Positions 13,796 through 25,900 of a stretch of 64,000 bases of DNA are shown piece by piece. Origin of the DNA: Agelaius tricolor (taxonomy: Eukaryota; Chordata; Aves; Passeriformes; Icteridae); contig JALJCS010000004.1 of the NCBI GenBank assembly GCA_023055355.1, forward strand, positions 25,642,744-25,706,743. Reading direction: 5' to 3'. A model generated the notes under the pieces. The model searched no databases and was not told the origin of the DNA. It worked only from the letters and a program-made list of their open reading frames with translations. Each line of letters opens with the position of its first letter. The stretch's first letter is position 1. Position numbers and translations under genes: made by a program.

Positions 13796-14192
13796 CCAAA
13801 GACCCCACACTGGAGCAGGGGAGGGAATCCCCTTCCTGAGAAGTGGCAGAAACAACATGTGATGACCATAACCCCCATTCCCTGTCTATGCCCCCATGCT
13901 CCTCTGCTGGGGGAAAGGAGGTAGAGCTGGGAAGGAGGTTGGGGTGAGGAGAAGGTGCTCCTTAAGTTCTTCTATTATTTCCTTTTTATCCTGCTCTGAT
14001 TTTATTAGTAAAAAATTCAATTAATATCTCTCATTCAAGCCTGTTTTGCCTGTGACAGTGTCTGATCAATGATCTTTCTCTGTCCTTATCTCAACCCAGG
14101 AACCTTTTGTTATACTTTCTCTCCTCTGTCCAGCTGTGGAGAGGAGTGGCTTTAGTGGGTAACTGGCATCCAGCCAGGGTCAAGCCACCACA
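13796..14192 (-). mobile_element. Truncated ERV LTR (5' part)
   Basis: Read on the minus strand it begins TGTGGTGGCTTGACCCTGGC. It continues through GCTGGACAGAGGAGAGAAAG, a GGGGGTTATGGTCATC block and CCCCTGCTCCAGTGTGGGGT, after which similarity stops. This matches the 5' part of a long passerine LTR that I recall starting TGTGGTGGGTTGACC. The rest of the LTR and any internal region are missing. Confidence 0.65.
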
Positions 14193-15615
14193 CACTTTTT
14201 CTAGATTTCATTACCTTATCAACTAGCTACCATAATGGAAGATTATAATTAGTTTGTATGCTGATTTTGACAGTATACAAGAAAGATGTTAGGTTTTCAG
14301 ATTCTATTAACCCCTCCAACTACACTGTTGGTCTGTCTGACTTGTTTGTAGTAAGGGTTAGTGACCCATTCAGCATCCTTTCAAGAAAGGAGAGAGGACT
14401 TTAGAGAGAAAGTCCAGTATAATGTATCACTTAAAACAGTCTTCATGTATTTCAAACACAAATTCTTACCAGTAAATCAATAGTGCTAATTAATTTAATC
14501 AAGGAAGTCATTACTTCCATGTTGCTCTATTTTCCTGTTATCTATGTCCTTTTTGTTAGTGTATTCACTTCTTTCTCTACGGTCCAATTCCACTGATTTC
14601 TTTCCAATCAATTTCTTTGGTAAGGGCTCTTAAACATACAGACAAATTTATTCAAGCCTCAGGACTTCAATCCATTTGTCATTTTGTAACCACATCTATA
14701 CACTGTGCCTTGTTATATGCTCTGAATTTTGGAAGGGACCAGATACCTACAGACCAGGAATGCATTTTTTCCCTTTATATTTTGGCCAAATGCCTTTCCT
14801 CATTGTATTTATGAGCTTTAGTAGACCAAATATGTTCTCTATTTTATTCCATTTATATAAAAAATATATTTTTCTACAAAAAATCAATTTATTTCTATTT
14901 CTTAGTAAGCTAAACAAGGATTGAGTTTTACCAGGGTGTTTCCCTCACCTTCAAACAATTAACAAGTATCTTCCACCATTTACATTTTTCATTTTTTTGT
15001 AGGTGTTGATGTTAGAGGTATATGTAGTGTACTGGCATCAGTTTGACAAAAACTTTGCATCTTTGCATCTACTGATTACTACTCTATTCACATACTTCAG
15101 AAAGTTAGATGCATTGTTGTTAGCATGGAAGTGCAGATTTATTTTGAATTGCTGGAAGCAGCTTAACAGTATAAAACATGACGCTGTTTCTATGATCTGT
15201 TTATTCTCCTTTAACAGCAGCCCAGAATGAAAACCAATTCTGAGTGGAGCGCACTCCTCAGCTCTGTCCATGAACCAACAGATTGTAGAGGAAAAACAGC
15301 ACAGAGAGTAAAAGATGGGGGATGAAAAACTTCACTACTCTTCAGACTGCTCTGATAGCCTAAGCACATACCAAGAACTGAGTTTTGATTCCTTCTTAAA
15401 ATCAACAACAAATTCCTCTAAATGTAAGATCACCTGTACAGAATTACAAGGAAAGATTTCTGGATGTTTGAAGCAGTAACAAAAGAGAAGCTGATCAGAA
15501 AATCTAGCCTTTTTTTTTAATATGTCAGAAATATATTAAACATATCCACACAGAAGCTTATACAAAACAGTTTGGCTGGTAAATCAACACTTTGTAAATA
15601 TATTTTATATTAAGG
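14193..15615. other. Intergenic DNA without recognised feature
   Basis: AT-rich sequence between two LTR fragments. Only short chance frames. Confidence 0.7.
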
Positions 15616-16443
15616 TGTTGGGGTTTACGATTCTTCCTTTTGTTTCTTTCTCTCAAGGAATTTTCTCCCATATGTGTTGATAGGACACAATAATGACCAA
15701 GTACTTAAGAGAGACAAAAGAAGTGGCTACAGCTGAGGGGAGGACTCCAGCTGGCTACTCTTCATTTTTACCTGGGTGTTTCTCTGAAAAGAGCAGACAA
15801 ACCAGGAGAACTGGGCTGGGAAAAGGAGTTGAGCACAGCTCCTCCCTCTCTGTGTTCTCCACCTTCAGTGCGGAGAGAGGCTACAGTTAGTGTGAGAATT
15901 TGCCACCACTTCCAGGCTCTGTCTCCTGCTGCCATTCTTCTACCCTTGGTGCTTCCAAGGGACCTGCTGGGGCACCAGGATTGGCTGTCCCTGGGGTTTT
16001 GTAAAGAACTTTTTCTTCCATCCCTTCTCATCCTGGCCAAGCCGCCATAATAATGTATGTCCTCCCCAAGCTTGCGCCACAGCGCCCCCTGCAGACGTGG
16101 GGGAGTCACCGCACCTGCCCCACCCTGCCCACCGGGAGCCAGCAGCGCCCCTGCTGGCTGCAAGTGGAACTGCACCAGCGGGGAAGGCGCGCCCAGAGCG
16201 GGAAGAGACTGTTCCTTGGGGTTTCTGGGGCTTTTCCTTTTGTTCTTGTTGCTGCCATTGTTGTTGTTTGTTTGTCTTGTTATGCACAGACATACTAGTA
16301 AAGAACTGTTATCCCTTTTACCATATCTTTGCCAAAAGCATCTTAATTTCAAACTATAATAATTTGGAGGGAGGGGTTGTATTCTCCATATCAAGGTAGG
16401 TTCCCGCCTTCCTTGGCAGACACCTGTCTTTCAAACCAAGACA
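15616..16443 (+). mobile_element. Solo LTR-like element (avian ERV)
   Basis: It starts TGTTGGGGTTTACG and ends ...CAAACCAAGACA. Blocks such as AAGGAATTTTCTCCCAT, AGTAAAGAACTGTTATCCC and TAATTTGGAGGGAGGGG resemble an ERV LTR common in songbird genomes (recalled, not searched). The middle (16040-16210) is GC-rich with the only real CpG cluster of the region. AAGG precedes the element and GAAGG follows, a possible imperfect target duplication. The 208-residue minus-strand frame and other frames here are LTR by-products. Confidence 0.7.
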
Positions 16444-17679
16444 GAAGGCTTAGCTTTTTTGCTCTTAACTGGAAATAATAAAAGCAGGAACCTGGGTGAG
16501 ATGTTCACATGAGAAAACGTTTTCAGACCTAATTGAAAGAGACGAAGATACTATAATTTCCCTCTTATTACTTTGAGAGAAAAGTATTAAGTCAGAAGCT
16601 TCTTGTGTCTTGTATTTCCTTTGTCAAATTGAACAGGAATTGCATGACATTCTTCTTGATAACAACCAGAGAGGAATCTCTAATTACCCTTTCCTCACCA
16701 GATTCCTGGGCTTCAGCATTCCTTCCATTTCCCTGTGTGTGTGGATACCCCCACTAGCGGGTTCCAATTTGCCGAAATGCTGACCCCAAGGATACCAACT
16801 GCATGGGATTAGCTGTTTGGGAACATAGCTAATGCAAGACACTTTGACTGTTACTTGTTTTCTCTCTGCTTTTGAGCAGTAGCATCTAAAGGTCCTTCAC
16901 TCTAGATTGTCATTACAGACCTTAGTATGGGAGACCTTTTAAAGCAGATCTGAATAGTACAATATTATAGAAAATAGATGGAAAAACCTATTCTGGACAC
17001 GTTTAAGCTGTAATGGATAGTATGTAGGATCACGTCTACAGCTGCTAAGTACTTATATGCAAAATTACTGTAGAACCACAACAAGTTTATTTTCCTTAAA
17101 AATTATGGAGAATTTTTTCCTCTTTCTGTGCTGAATCCTGTAGAAATAAGTAACCAGTTGTCCAGTCATAGAATCAAAATAGTTGAAAGAGAGAGGAGAT
17201 GCACAAAGCCTGAGGCAGTGCACCACTAAATGCAGGCAGATTTAGGGAATTTTTAAAAAGTGTTTTTCAACTAGATCCCAGTTCAACTCAGAGCTGTTGT
17301 CTGAGTATCCACAACAAAAATAGAAGACCTACATAAAGTTTTACAGAATGTTAAGCAGATAAGGACAAAGGCCAAATGGAAAAGGATGGCTGATGCTATT
17401 CTAAAAATACAGCCAGAAGTGATGAAATGTAGTGTGTCCTCTGGAATGTGAGTTCTCAAGGTTTACAGTGAACACCCAGGAGAGATGTGATAGCAAGAAG
17501 AAATTAAAGTAAAAAGAATAATCTTGGTAACAGAGATTCAGAAACTGGTATTATTTTATCAACATTTTCTCCTTCAGGGCAAGCTTCTTAACAAGTAGGT
17601 GTGCATCGTCTACAATGGTGCAAGTTGTACAGTAATTTTCCATATCAATGCATCTATAGACACCATTTTATGTAACAGG
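16444..17679. other. Intergenic DNA without recognised feature
   Basis: AT-rich. A short TCATAGAATCA at about 17166 recalls a CR1 tail but does not extend. Confidence 0.65.
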
Positions 17680-17915
17680 GTCCTGAGGGAACTAGCTGGT
17701 GTTGAAACCAAGATATTTTCTATTACAACTGAAAAGCCATGGTAGTCAAATGAAGTTCCCAGTGACTGGAAAAGAGAATCATTGCTCCCATGTTTAAAAA
17801 GTGGAGAAAGGAGGGCACAGTGATCTACAGACTGATAAGCCTCATCAGCCTGTCAAGATCATTTAGCAGATCCTACCAAAAGATGGGCTAAGGCACATGA
17901 AAAATAAAGAACCTT
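17680..17915 (+). mobile_element. CR1 retrotransposon fragment, RT N-terminal part
   Basis: Blocks such as CCCAGTGACTGGAAAAG, a poly-A-rich TTTAAAAAGTGGAGAAAGGA and CTGATAAGCCTCATCAGCCT match the early reverse transcriptase region (WKK...IFKKG...DYRPVSLTS) of avian CR1. It is short, truncated at both ends and contains stops. Confidence 0.75.
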
Positions 17916-18347
17916 ATTTAGTTACAAACTCTCTCCAGTGGCCTTCTATCTTAGAATACTGACTCAGAGTAAAACACCTGAAAAGAATACAAGTTTTAAG
18001 TACTTTTTCTAAAGCTAGAAATACTAGTTTTTTAAGGGTTTTGTTTATTCATTTGTTCTTTCTACTGAAACACAAGAAAAATATGACATATAGAATGCAT
18101 AAGCAAGGAGAAACAGCAGCCATTTTGCTTCAGTGGGACACTTAAAAACAAGATAGCACTTTCACTCTCCATTTTGGGTCAAAAGCATGACTTTAACAAA
18201 GAAAAGAAAAACTCTCCAGTGCTCAGACGTAAGAAATTAAAATTTACATTTAAATGTAAGAAAAAGTTATCTTTCATGAAAAAGGAGAAAATATTTTGAA
18301 GCAAGGTAACTTCAATTCTTTGATAATAACATAATCTCATGGGAGAA

Positions 18348-18982
18348 TGTTATAAATGATCAAATTGGCAGCCAAATTTATAAGAAAATTTAACAATGAT
18401 TTATTAGATCGTTAACAAAAACAGAATTTTGAAAGACCACCACAGCCAAGGCAGCATCAGCCGCGGGTGCAGGCGCTGGGTGAACCGAGATCCGACTGAC
18501 AAAGTGCCAGCGTTTCCCCAGGGGTTCATCCCGACTGCTTCACGCTGCTGGCTTATATACAGTTCATTCTGCCTGAGGCAGAGGTGGCCGAACGTTCCTT
18601 TGTGTCTCTTCACATGTAGAACTGGATCCATACATGTGCAGGAATAAACAAAGGTAGGTCCAGGTGTCCAGAGGATGTCTGAGCACCTCGGGGAGCCTGT
18701 ATTCGCATGTAGCAGAGTGGCGCTGGTGCTTGAGTATGGTAGATGCAATCTTCCCAGGTGCAGGTCCTCCTGAGGGGCTTAGGCATTCCAAGGAAGTCAG
18801 CACTCATGGTCCGGGAAGGTTTCTTTCATACGTTAACAGACTTGATATTATCTTAACATTGTCTGGTAACTACTTGAATAAACATAAGACTCTGCTCCCA
18901 GCCAGGGTGGTCAAAGACATACCTTAGATTCTACAATATTTTATACTATATATAGCATGAATTATCTCTACCATATACTACA
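18348..18982 (-). mobile_element. Solo LTR of an endogenous retrovirus, copy 1
   Basis: The element starts TGTTATAAATGA and ends CATATACTACA on the plus strand. It is flanked by the exact 5-bp target duplication GAGAA (18343-18347 and 18983-18987). Orientation is minus: reading that way, a TATATAAG box (18552-18559) is followed by AATAAA (18400-18405) near the 3' end. No internal retroviral genes or second LTR are adjacent, so it is a solo LTR left by recombination. It is about 97% identical by eye to 51301-51936. The 5-bp duplication fits several ERV classes; I cannot name the family. Frames inside it are not genes. Confidence 0.92.
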
Positions 18983-18987
18983 GAGAA

Positions 18988-21900
18988 CAAGAACACTGTA
19001 TAGCATGATATAGATGAGTTGACTACTTTATTAAGTGGACCAAACCAGCAGGATGGATTGTGTTAGGTAAAGGATTTTGTACACATGTACACATGCACAG
19101 AGTTTCATGCTAGAATGCTGAGGATGCAGAAAAAGTGACACAGCCTAGTGGCTCCGTGATGGGCTCTGCCTGAGGGCTTGGCAGACAAGGCTTTAACAGT
19201 TGAGTTCTGGATGTTCTGTTTCTTTGGGGTGCCAGGTGTCCACATACCAGCTTCCCCAAGCTCTTATTGCTGGGAATATTTACAGCCACATGCTGTCTCA
19301 AACAGATACACAATGCTATCAGACTAGGCCTTTCCAGATGTTGCAGGTGTTGTTCTCCTGGCACTTTTTGATCCATGGTCCATAATGTGGCTCATTCCAC
19401 TCAGTTCTTGCTCGCTTGCTAGCCTGTCACCTGTGCCTTATTATGCTTAAGTACCTTAGGGAAATGGTTGCAATAATCCTGCAGCAAATAAAAAATACTT
19501 TGAGACAAAAATATCAAATATTTGGAAAAGAATGAAAATTTAAACACCCTATGAAAAGGATTTGCTTTCAGCCATCACAAGATATTTTGCCATCTAGAAG
19601 TTTTGAGAATCTATCACAGCACAGAATATACAAATAATTTGGCATTGAGACTGAACATTCCTTGGAAACCTTGTGTTTTGTAATCCAGATGGATTTAACT
19701 GTAGGGAATTCCCCTAGGTCTTTAGGAACAAAGAACTAGCTGATACAATTGCTGTCACTAATGATGCTTTGAAAGGACCAAGGGATAAAGACAGCAAAGA
19801 TTGGTTGCTAGAAGGGATTTTCCAGAGTTCATCAACAAAACATTTCTACTTTGCACATTCATGATGCTTGCAAGGAAAGTGCTGACACTGTCATGCCTGG
19901 AGCAGAGCTTGTAATCTTTCCCTCCTGCAGTGGTGTGCTGATAGAAACAGAAGCCTGTATCCAAGGAGTTCTATCCCCACTCTTGTGTTCTTCACTTATT
20001 TTTCTGTTCCAATAAGGACATAAAAAGACCTAGTTTCTTTTTGTCAGTCTTTTTTCTTTTCTTTTTCTTTTTAATTAATTCTGAATGGTCAAAATGATAG
20101 CTAGGAATAGTGAAAGTCCAAGGAAAAGACTTGTCTCTGTGCGATGCTGGACAAAGACACATTTTACAAAGCATTGGCATTGATGATGACATTTGGCACC
20201 GATGATGACATCTTGGGTGGAGTCACGCAGGGACACATGGCAATGATTTGCCATCATTGCTCCTGTACCTTTGAAATCCTGACTCTTCTCTGCCTCATCT
20301 ATACCAAGTTCCCAGTGCCTTAGTTTATTACCTTCTTGCTGTGTGCACTCTCTCCTTCTGCACATCAGCATAAGGTTGATATGATTACAATCTAGTTGTG
20401 TGGATGATTTTAAGATTTCTCATGAAGAGTAGTACCTATTTCAGCATTTCTAAGAGGTATTTTCATCTTTGCTGTTTACCAATAGGAATAACATTTGGAA
20501 TGTCCCTGGAGAATACAGCTTTACTCCTAAAAACACTTATTGTTCCTTATTCTCTCGCTTATATCTGGCAGTCAAGTTACAAATTATTAAATTCTTAGAC
20601 AGTATTAGTTCCCACACCTCCTCTTACTCTTAATGCATTTTTAGAGAAACAAAACAAAATTAAGCACATTTGAAATTACCTTATGCTCACAGTGAGCACT
20701 GAAAAAACTATTTCAAAAGACACTTTGCAAAAAGATGTTTTAATCACTTATTCCTCAAGGGCCCAAATATAAACTAGCTGTAATTAAAAAATTCTTCTAC
20801 TAGAAGGAACCTCAATTAATATATGTGAAATATTTAGGGAACTTCAGATGAAAGATGCTATAACCTGTCAAAATATTCGCATTCTAATATATTCCTTGAC
20901 ACAGTTTGGCCCAAAGTAAGCTACTCTTCTTCTAGCTAAAGGCTGACAGATGGATTTTGTGACAAATAGTTTGTGCTTGAATAAACAATTTCAGAACCTA
21001 TTCAGATTTTTCTTTTTAATTTTGTGTTTTCTGAAGTGAGTATCTGCAGTTCTATTATTATATGGGGCAGAGGGGAGAAAAAATCTTAGTCTAAGTGTGT
21101 GTGTGCCTGACTGAAATAAAAAAAAAATTTGTGCTGGAATGATCTGTAGCAAGCTGACAGCTAAAAATAATTTTATACAGAACAGATTAGTGATGGGGAT
21201 GCTATTCAACTGTTTTGCAGGACTTTTCAAAACTTAGGTGTATTTTATTAACTAATTCTGAAAGTCTATATGAAAAAAAAAATCGCCCACATTATGACAA
21301 TGGGACAGATGAAAGCAAATAAGGTGAGCTTCAACAATTTCCACAGCTTGGGCTTCTGTGTTGTTTGGGGAATTTAAAATTCTAATATTCAGGTTTTGAT
21401 GATATTGAAAAAGCAGACTTTCAAAATTGTAGTTGTATAATAGCCATAATCTACAGAAGTAAACTACGTCTGTTAACAGTATCCCTTAAAATTTTAAATT
21501 TCAGAAAGAGAGCATATGGATTTTTAAGTTAGTAACACTAAAATGAAATGTCAGGGTGCCCTCTACCGGCTCACAGTGCTAGCACCTAACCGCAACAAAA
21601 ATCAGGCGTTTGTAACACACCGTGGTCCAAAATCCAAAAGATCGACTGCTATATTTCATTTCAAACGTCTTGCACTCACTAAAAACAGATTTACATCCCT
21701 CCCACGTCTTGAAAAGGTGGTGGTACCATAGGCTGTATGCAGCTTGAAGAAACAGACTGGCTTCTCCAGTGGCTGCTGAGTGCATGTCAGAATGAACCAC
21801 GATCATAATACATCAAAAAGGCTACCAGGTTGTGCATCATCAATTGACAAAATTCTTTCCAGCATTTTGTGAAAATAGAAATCAAGAATGTTCTGTTACA

Positions 21901-24890
21901 TTTTCTACATCTCATGAAAGCCTACAAGTTCAGCAAGGATTGTGAAATTTCTGCTTCTGCACGATGTTTCCCTGGTCTAGTTTCCCACAGGAGCTGTGAC
22001 AAAAATGGGCTACTGACCTGTGTTAAGCTTAGAAAAAGATTGACAGTAGCACACTATCAAAAGGGAGGCAAACACCAAGTGAATAGATGCCTCAGATATC
22101 AAGTGAAAAGCTTCTTGTGCAAAATGGAAACATTTGCTCCAATGTGGCATCTGCTGATTGCTGACCGTCAGAATCCAGTGTCTGACATGAGGAGGAAGAT
22201 TTTAGCACGTATCTGTGATTCCAGTTTCTACCAGGGTTTTAGTATTAGTATCTCTCAAAGTGTGCATAAAAGCCAGATAAACTGACTTGTTCCTTGATAC
22301 CGCTCCTCATACTTCAGTATTGCAGAGAAGCAGGAAATGAAAGATTTTTTTGGGTTACAGGGAATTTTGGAGTTGCATGAACTTCCTTTAGACATAAAGA
22401 AATGAAAAATCTGTAAGCTCGGCATTATTTATTAATTTTTCAAGCTGAGAATCAGAATAGAAATAGAAGCACCAACTCTTGTTGCAGTATTACTTGACAC
22501 GCCCTCAGACATGAAGGTGTGGCAAGCACCTCACTATTTAGCTGCACAGTCTAGTGAAGTGTTAATATTTTGACCTCCAGATAACTGTGAAATTGCAGTG
22601 CATTAATACTTTTTCTTTTGCCAAACACAATCCCAGAATTCAGTGGAAGACACCTTCAGCTTAATTCTGTTTTCAGACTCTCAGCTGAAGTTTAGAGTAT
22701 TAATGCTTTATAAATATTCTTAAACTGTCAAAAGAAAAATATCTGGCCTCAAATAAAAGCAGAAATTTTGTTTTGGCTGGATTAATACCATAGTTTTACA
22801 AAGTAAACAACAGATTTTTATTTTTTTCTCAACTCCACATTTTATGCACATTTCTATGTGCATCTGAGAATTTTATGCACATTTATATCAATCCTCATCC
22901 ACTCTGTGAAATACGGAATTATTATCATCCCTATTGCATAGCTGGAGGGTTAAATCTAAATGCATTACCCAGGCAACAATTCTCTATCAGCATGGGAAAT
23001 CAAATCTATGCTGAGTTCCATCCTAGAACCTAAAACTGATCAGGTAGAATGTGACCTTCTGATTTTGGGAACCCTAGAGCTGCTGCTAGTCTTCCAGCTC
23101 AAAGCAAAGAATAACTTCATGATGCTCCAAAGTGAAAGCAAGGAGCAGTTTCTGGGAGAAGGAATAGTGAGGATGTGGTGAAATGATCTACAATGTCCTA
23201 CCTCTGGAAGCTTACTCATTTTTAACAGCTATCTCAGATTTACACATAGCCAAGATATCAGTTCTGCTGTGTCATATTGGACATTGTGGTGCCCCAGCTT
23301 TTTATCCTCTTGATCAGAAGTGTTAAAATGATGGCATAAACATGCCAGCTGCTTTCTACTTACTTTAACTCTGTAGTTTGTTCTGCTTCTGGAAGATGAC
23401 ACTTTAAAGCACCTGATTAGAGGAGTTGCAGAAACTGATCTGCTGCCTTAGCACCACTCTTGCCTATACCCCACAGGGGAGCTGGGTACAACATTGGATC
23501 AGAAGATCACTGTAGGATTGATGAAGCTGATGCATCTGCAGCTTCCTCTAGACATCATCACTGATGCTGTCATCATACTGCATCTTTTCCTCATAGTTCA
23601 AGTTTGCATTACAGTAACTGGAGCTGCTTACAAGTTATTTGCTGCCTAATGCAAAAGGACTGCGAGAGGCCACCTTTATTCTCAAGCTTAAGAATTAAAT
23701 TATGCTTGCAAGGTTTTCCATTTATGGCTATTTTTTCTCTTTATGCAGTATTTGTTCTAGATTCATCTCTGATTATGTTTCACTTCCAAGCTGAAATCAG
23801 AGAAATTCCAGGAATACACATCCTTTATCTAGAAGAATAGAAAAGAAATAAAATTGCTCCCTCTTTTTCTGACTCTGCTGTTCCCTTATGATTTAGGAAG
23901 TATTCATTTCCAGTATTACCTAATAATTCAGCAATAAGAGAGGATGGTTCTGGTGGAACTTCCTACTAGTAGCTTGAACTTCCTTTCTCCCTCTTCTACA
24001 GCTAAGAAGGCCTTGTTCATCATGCAACTCTATACATGGGCTGAAGCTTCAGGCATATGATACCTCTTACATTCCTACCCAGGATCTTCTGGGTTCTTCC
24101 TACTGTGGTCTGTGGAAGATCCAGGCAGGTGCAGATATGAAATGTTTGACTAGGACTGTCCAGTTAGATTAAGTACTCCAATTTTGGCTCAACATTTTAG
24201 ATGTATTGAAGATGAAATCACCTAATAGATCTCAATATAAGTCAAGAAAATTTAACTTCATACTGCACTGAGTTCTACTTGCAGAATTGGCAGAGGATTA
24301 TCTAGCTTATCAATTGCAAAGGGTCAGGTCAGAGATGAGTTTTGACAAGTTTTCATTGCTTCTGAATAATAAATGAAAATACTTGAGGAACCTTACAAAC
24401 AAAACCTGTGATGGCAACTCAGGTAAGTAAAAACTCAATGGGCACTTCCAGAAACCAAACTTTAAATACAGGTAGTTTAAATGCATGTTAAATGTTTGAA
24501 AATTTCCCAAGGTATTTGTGGAATTCTTCTTCTGCAGTCACTTGGTGCAATTATTCAAGTTGTATATTGTCACCATTAGATGCCTCAGTACCCCTCAAAT
24601 ACTTCAGACAGCCAGCCATTATAGCTGTAACAGTCACACAGAATCATAATGCATAGCAGATATCAGCTTTTACAATGCTATGGTTTTACTATTTCCAACA
24701 GAAACAAAGTAAATTCTACCTCTCTTAAAGAGAAAAATACTAAATTGGGAAAACTGCACCTCCAGCTTATATATGTTCATTAGAAATTCTACTAAAACAG
24801 CTGTCTTGGTGATGTGCATTACAGCTAGTGCCCACTGAAGGATCTTGCTGCCCATGTGAAAGCTCTGAGCACAGGACATGTCCTGGGATG
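18988..24890. other. Intergenic DNA without recognised gene
   Basis: Largely AT-rich. It contains a 138-residue frame at 21869-22285 with no recognisable similarity, a TG run near 21098, and a small tandem duplication of TTTATGCACATTT at about 22840-22885. A stretch at 21548-21715 has more CpG than its surroundings and no known identity. Confidence 0.65.
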
Positions 24891-24916
24891 TGTCCCTCAG
24901 TGACTGCTGAGGGACA
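24891..24916. repeat. Perfect 10-bp inverted repeat
   Basis: TGTCCCTCAG and CTGAGGGACA are separated by TGACTG. It lies about 160 bp upstream of the LTR-like block and may mark its edge or be chance. Confidence 0.6.
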
Positions 24917-25074
24917 GGAAATTCCCTAGATAAGCACTCTTGATGGTGGTTGGATAAATTGCTGAATGCTCCAGTTTCAGACAGTAATCCAAATAAGTAA
25001 CAGTTGTATCTGCAGGTGCTGCTAAAGCAGATCTTGTCAGAGAGAGGTGCAGCCTCTCCTGGAGCCTCCCCATT

Positions 25075-25900
25075 AACAGATGAGGTAAGAGACAGTCCGA
25101 AGTCTCCCGCATTTGCCTCACGACCATCGCAGGGACAGAGACCAGGACCCTGAGACCTTGCCTGGAGTCCTGGCCTGGTGGAGGTGGATGCTCACCAAGT
25201 GATTGTTTGCAGGTGTGCTTGCTGTGTCACCGTGGCCTTACACCTGCTGCACGGTCACTGCTCATCACAATAGCCCATGGATTTCCTCACCTCTTGGCCA
25301 GATGCCACCTGCTTTAGAGAAAGTCTAACTTTCTGAGGTAACTTTGGTGATCCCCCATGGAAACTTTTTCATCTGCCTCATGACCGTCGTCAGTGATGGA
25401 GATTGAAGTTCCCCCCCTGCCCCCAACAAGGACTGAGACCGAGACCCTTAAAGTTCTAACACAAGGGCCCTGGGCTGACTGAGGTGGGATGCCTGCCAAG
25501 TGTTGCCTGCAGATGTGTTTGCTGGACCAAGACTGATTTCCCATAGAAACCAGTCCTGAAACAATGGGTCCTGAACTGGGCTGTTCTGTACTTGTTTTCA
25601 AAGGACTTACTCTCCATTGTCCTGTTCCTCTTCCCCTCCCAGCGGAGAACTATAAAAGACCCCTGAGTTAACCAAAGACACAGACTCTCCCTGACGTGAC
25701 AAGGCAGATTTATTGGCTGGACCACGAGGATTTCGTCTCTCCATTGGTAGCTATACCTTCCCCTTCTTTTTCTCTGACCTTCATCTCCTTTTTAATCCTT
25801 CTATCCCATTTGCTGTGGACACTCAATAAAGGTGCATTTGTTTTGATTAATATTGAAATCCCCTCTGCATTGTTTTTGCATTCTGAAATCAGTTAGTGAA
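25075..25900 (+). mobile_element. Probable ERV LTR with an internal duplication
   Basis: A promoter-like CTATAAAAG (about 25650) is followed about 170 bp later by CAATAAAGG (about 25824), the spacing of an LTR R region. The upstream part is GC-richer and contains two related copies of one segment: TGAGGTAA, TGCCTCACGACC/TGCCTCATGACC, GAGACC and GCAGGTGTGCTTGCTG/GCAGATGTGTTTGCTG. They lie about 250-300 bp apart. The ends are not defined; I could not find TG/CA ends with a target duplication. No gag or pol follows. Confidence 0.6.

Noticed and set aside
15768..16394. 208-residue minus-strand frame and overlapping plus-strand frames of 100 residues
   Set aside because: They lie wholly within an LTR-like element and are low-complexity (Q/N/K-rich from the TTGTTG tract).
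18404..18748. 114-residue minus-strand frame, repeated as 139 residues at 51343-51762
   Set aside because: Both are inside the two solo LTRs; the frame differs between copies because of indels.
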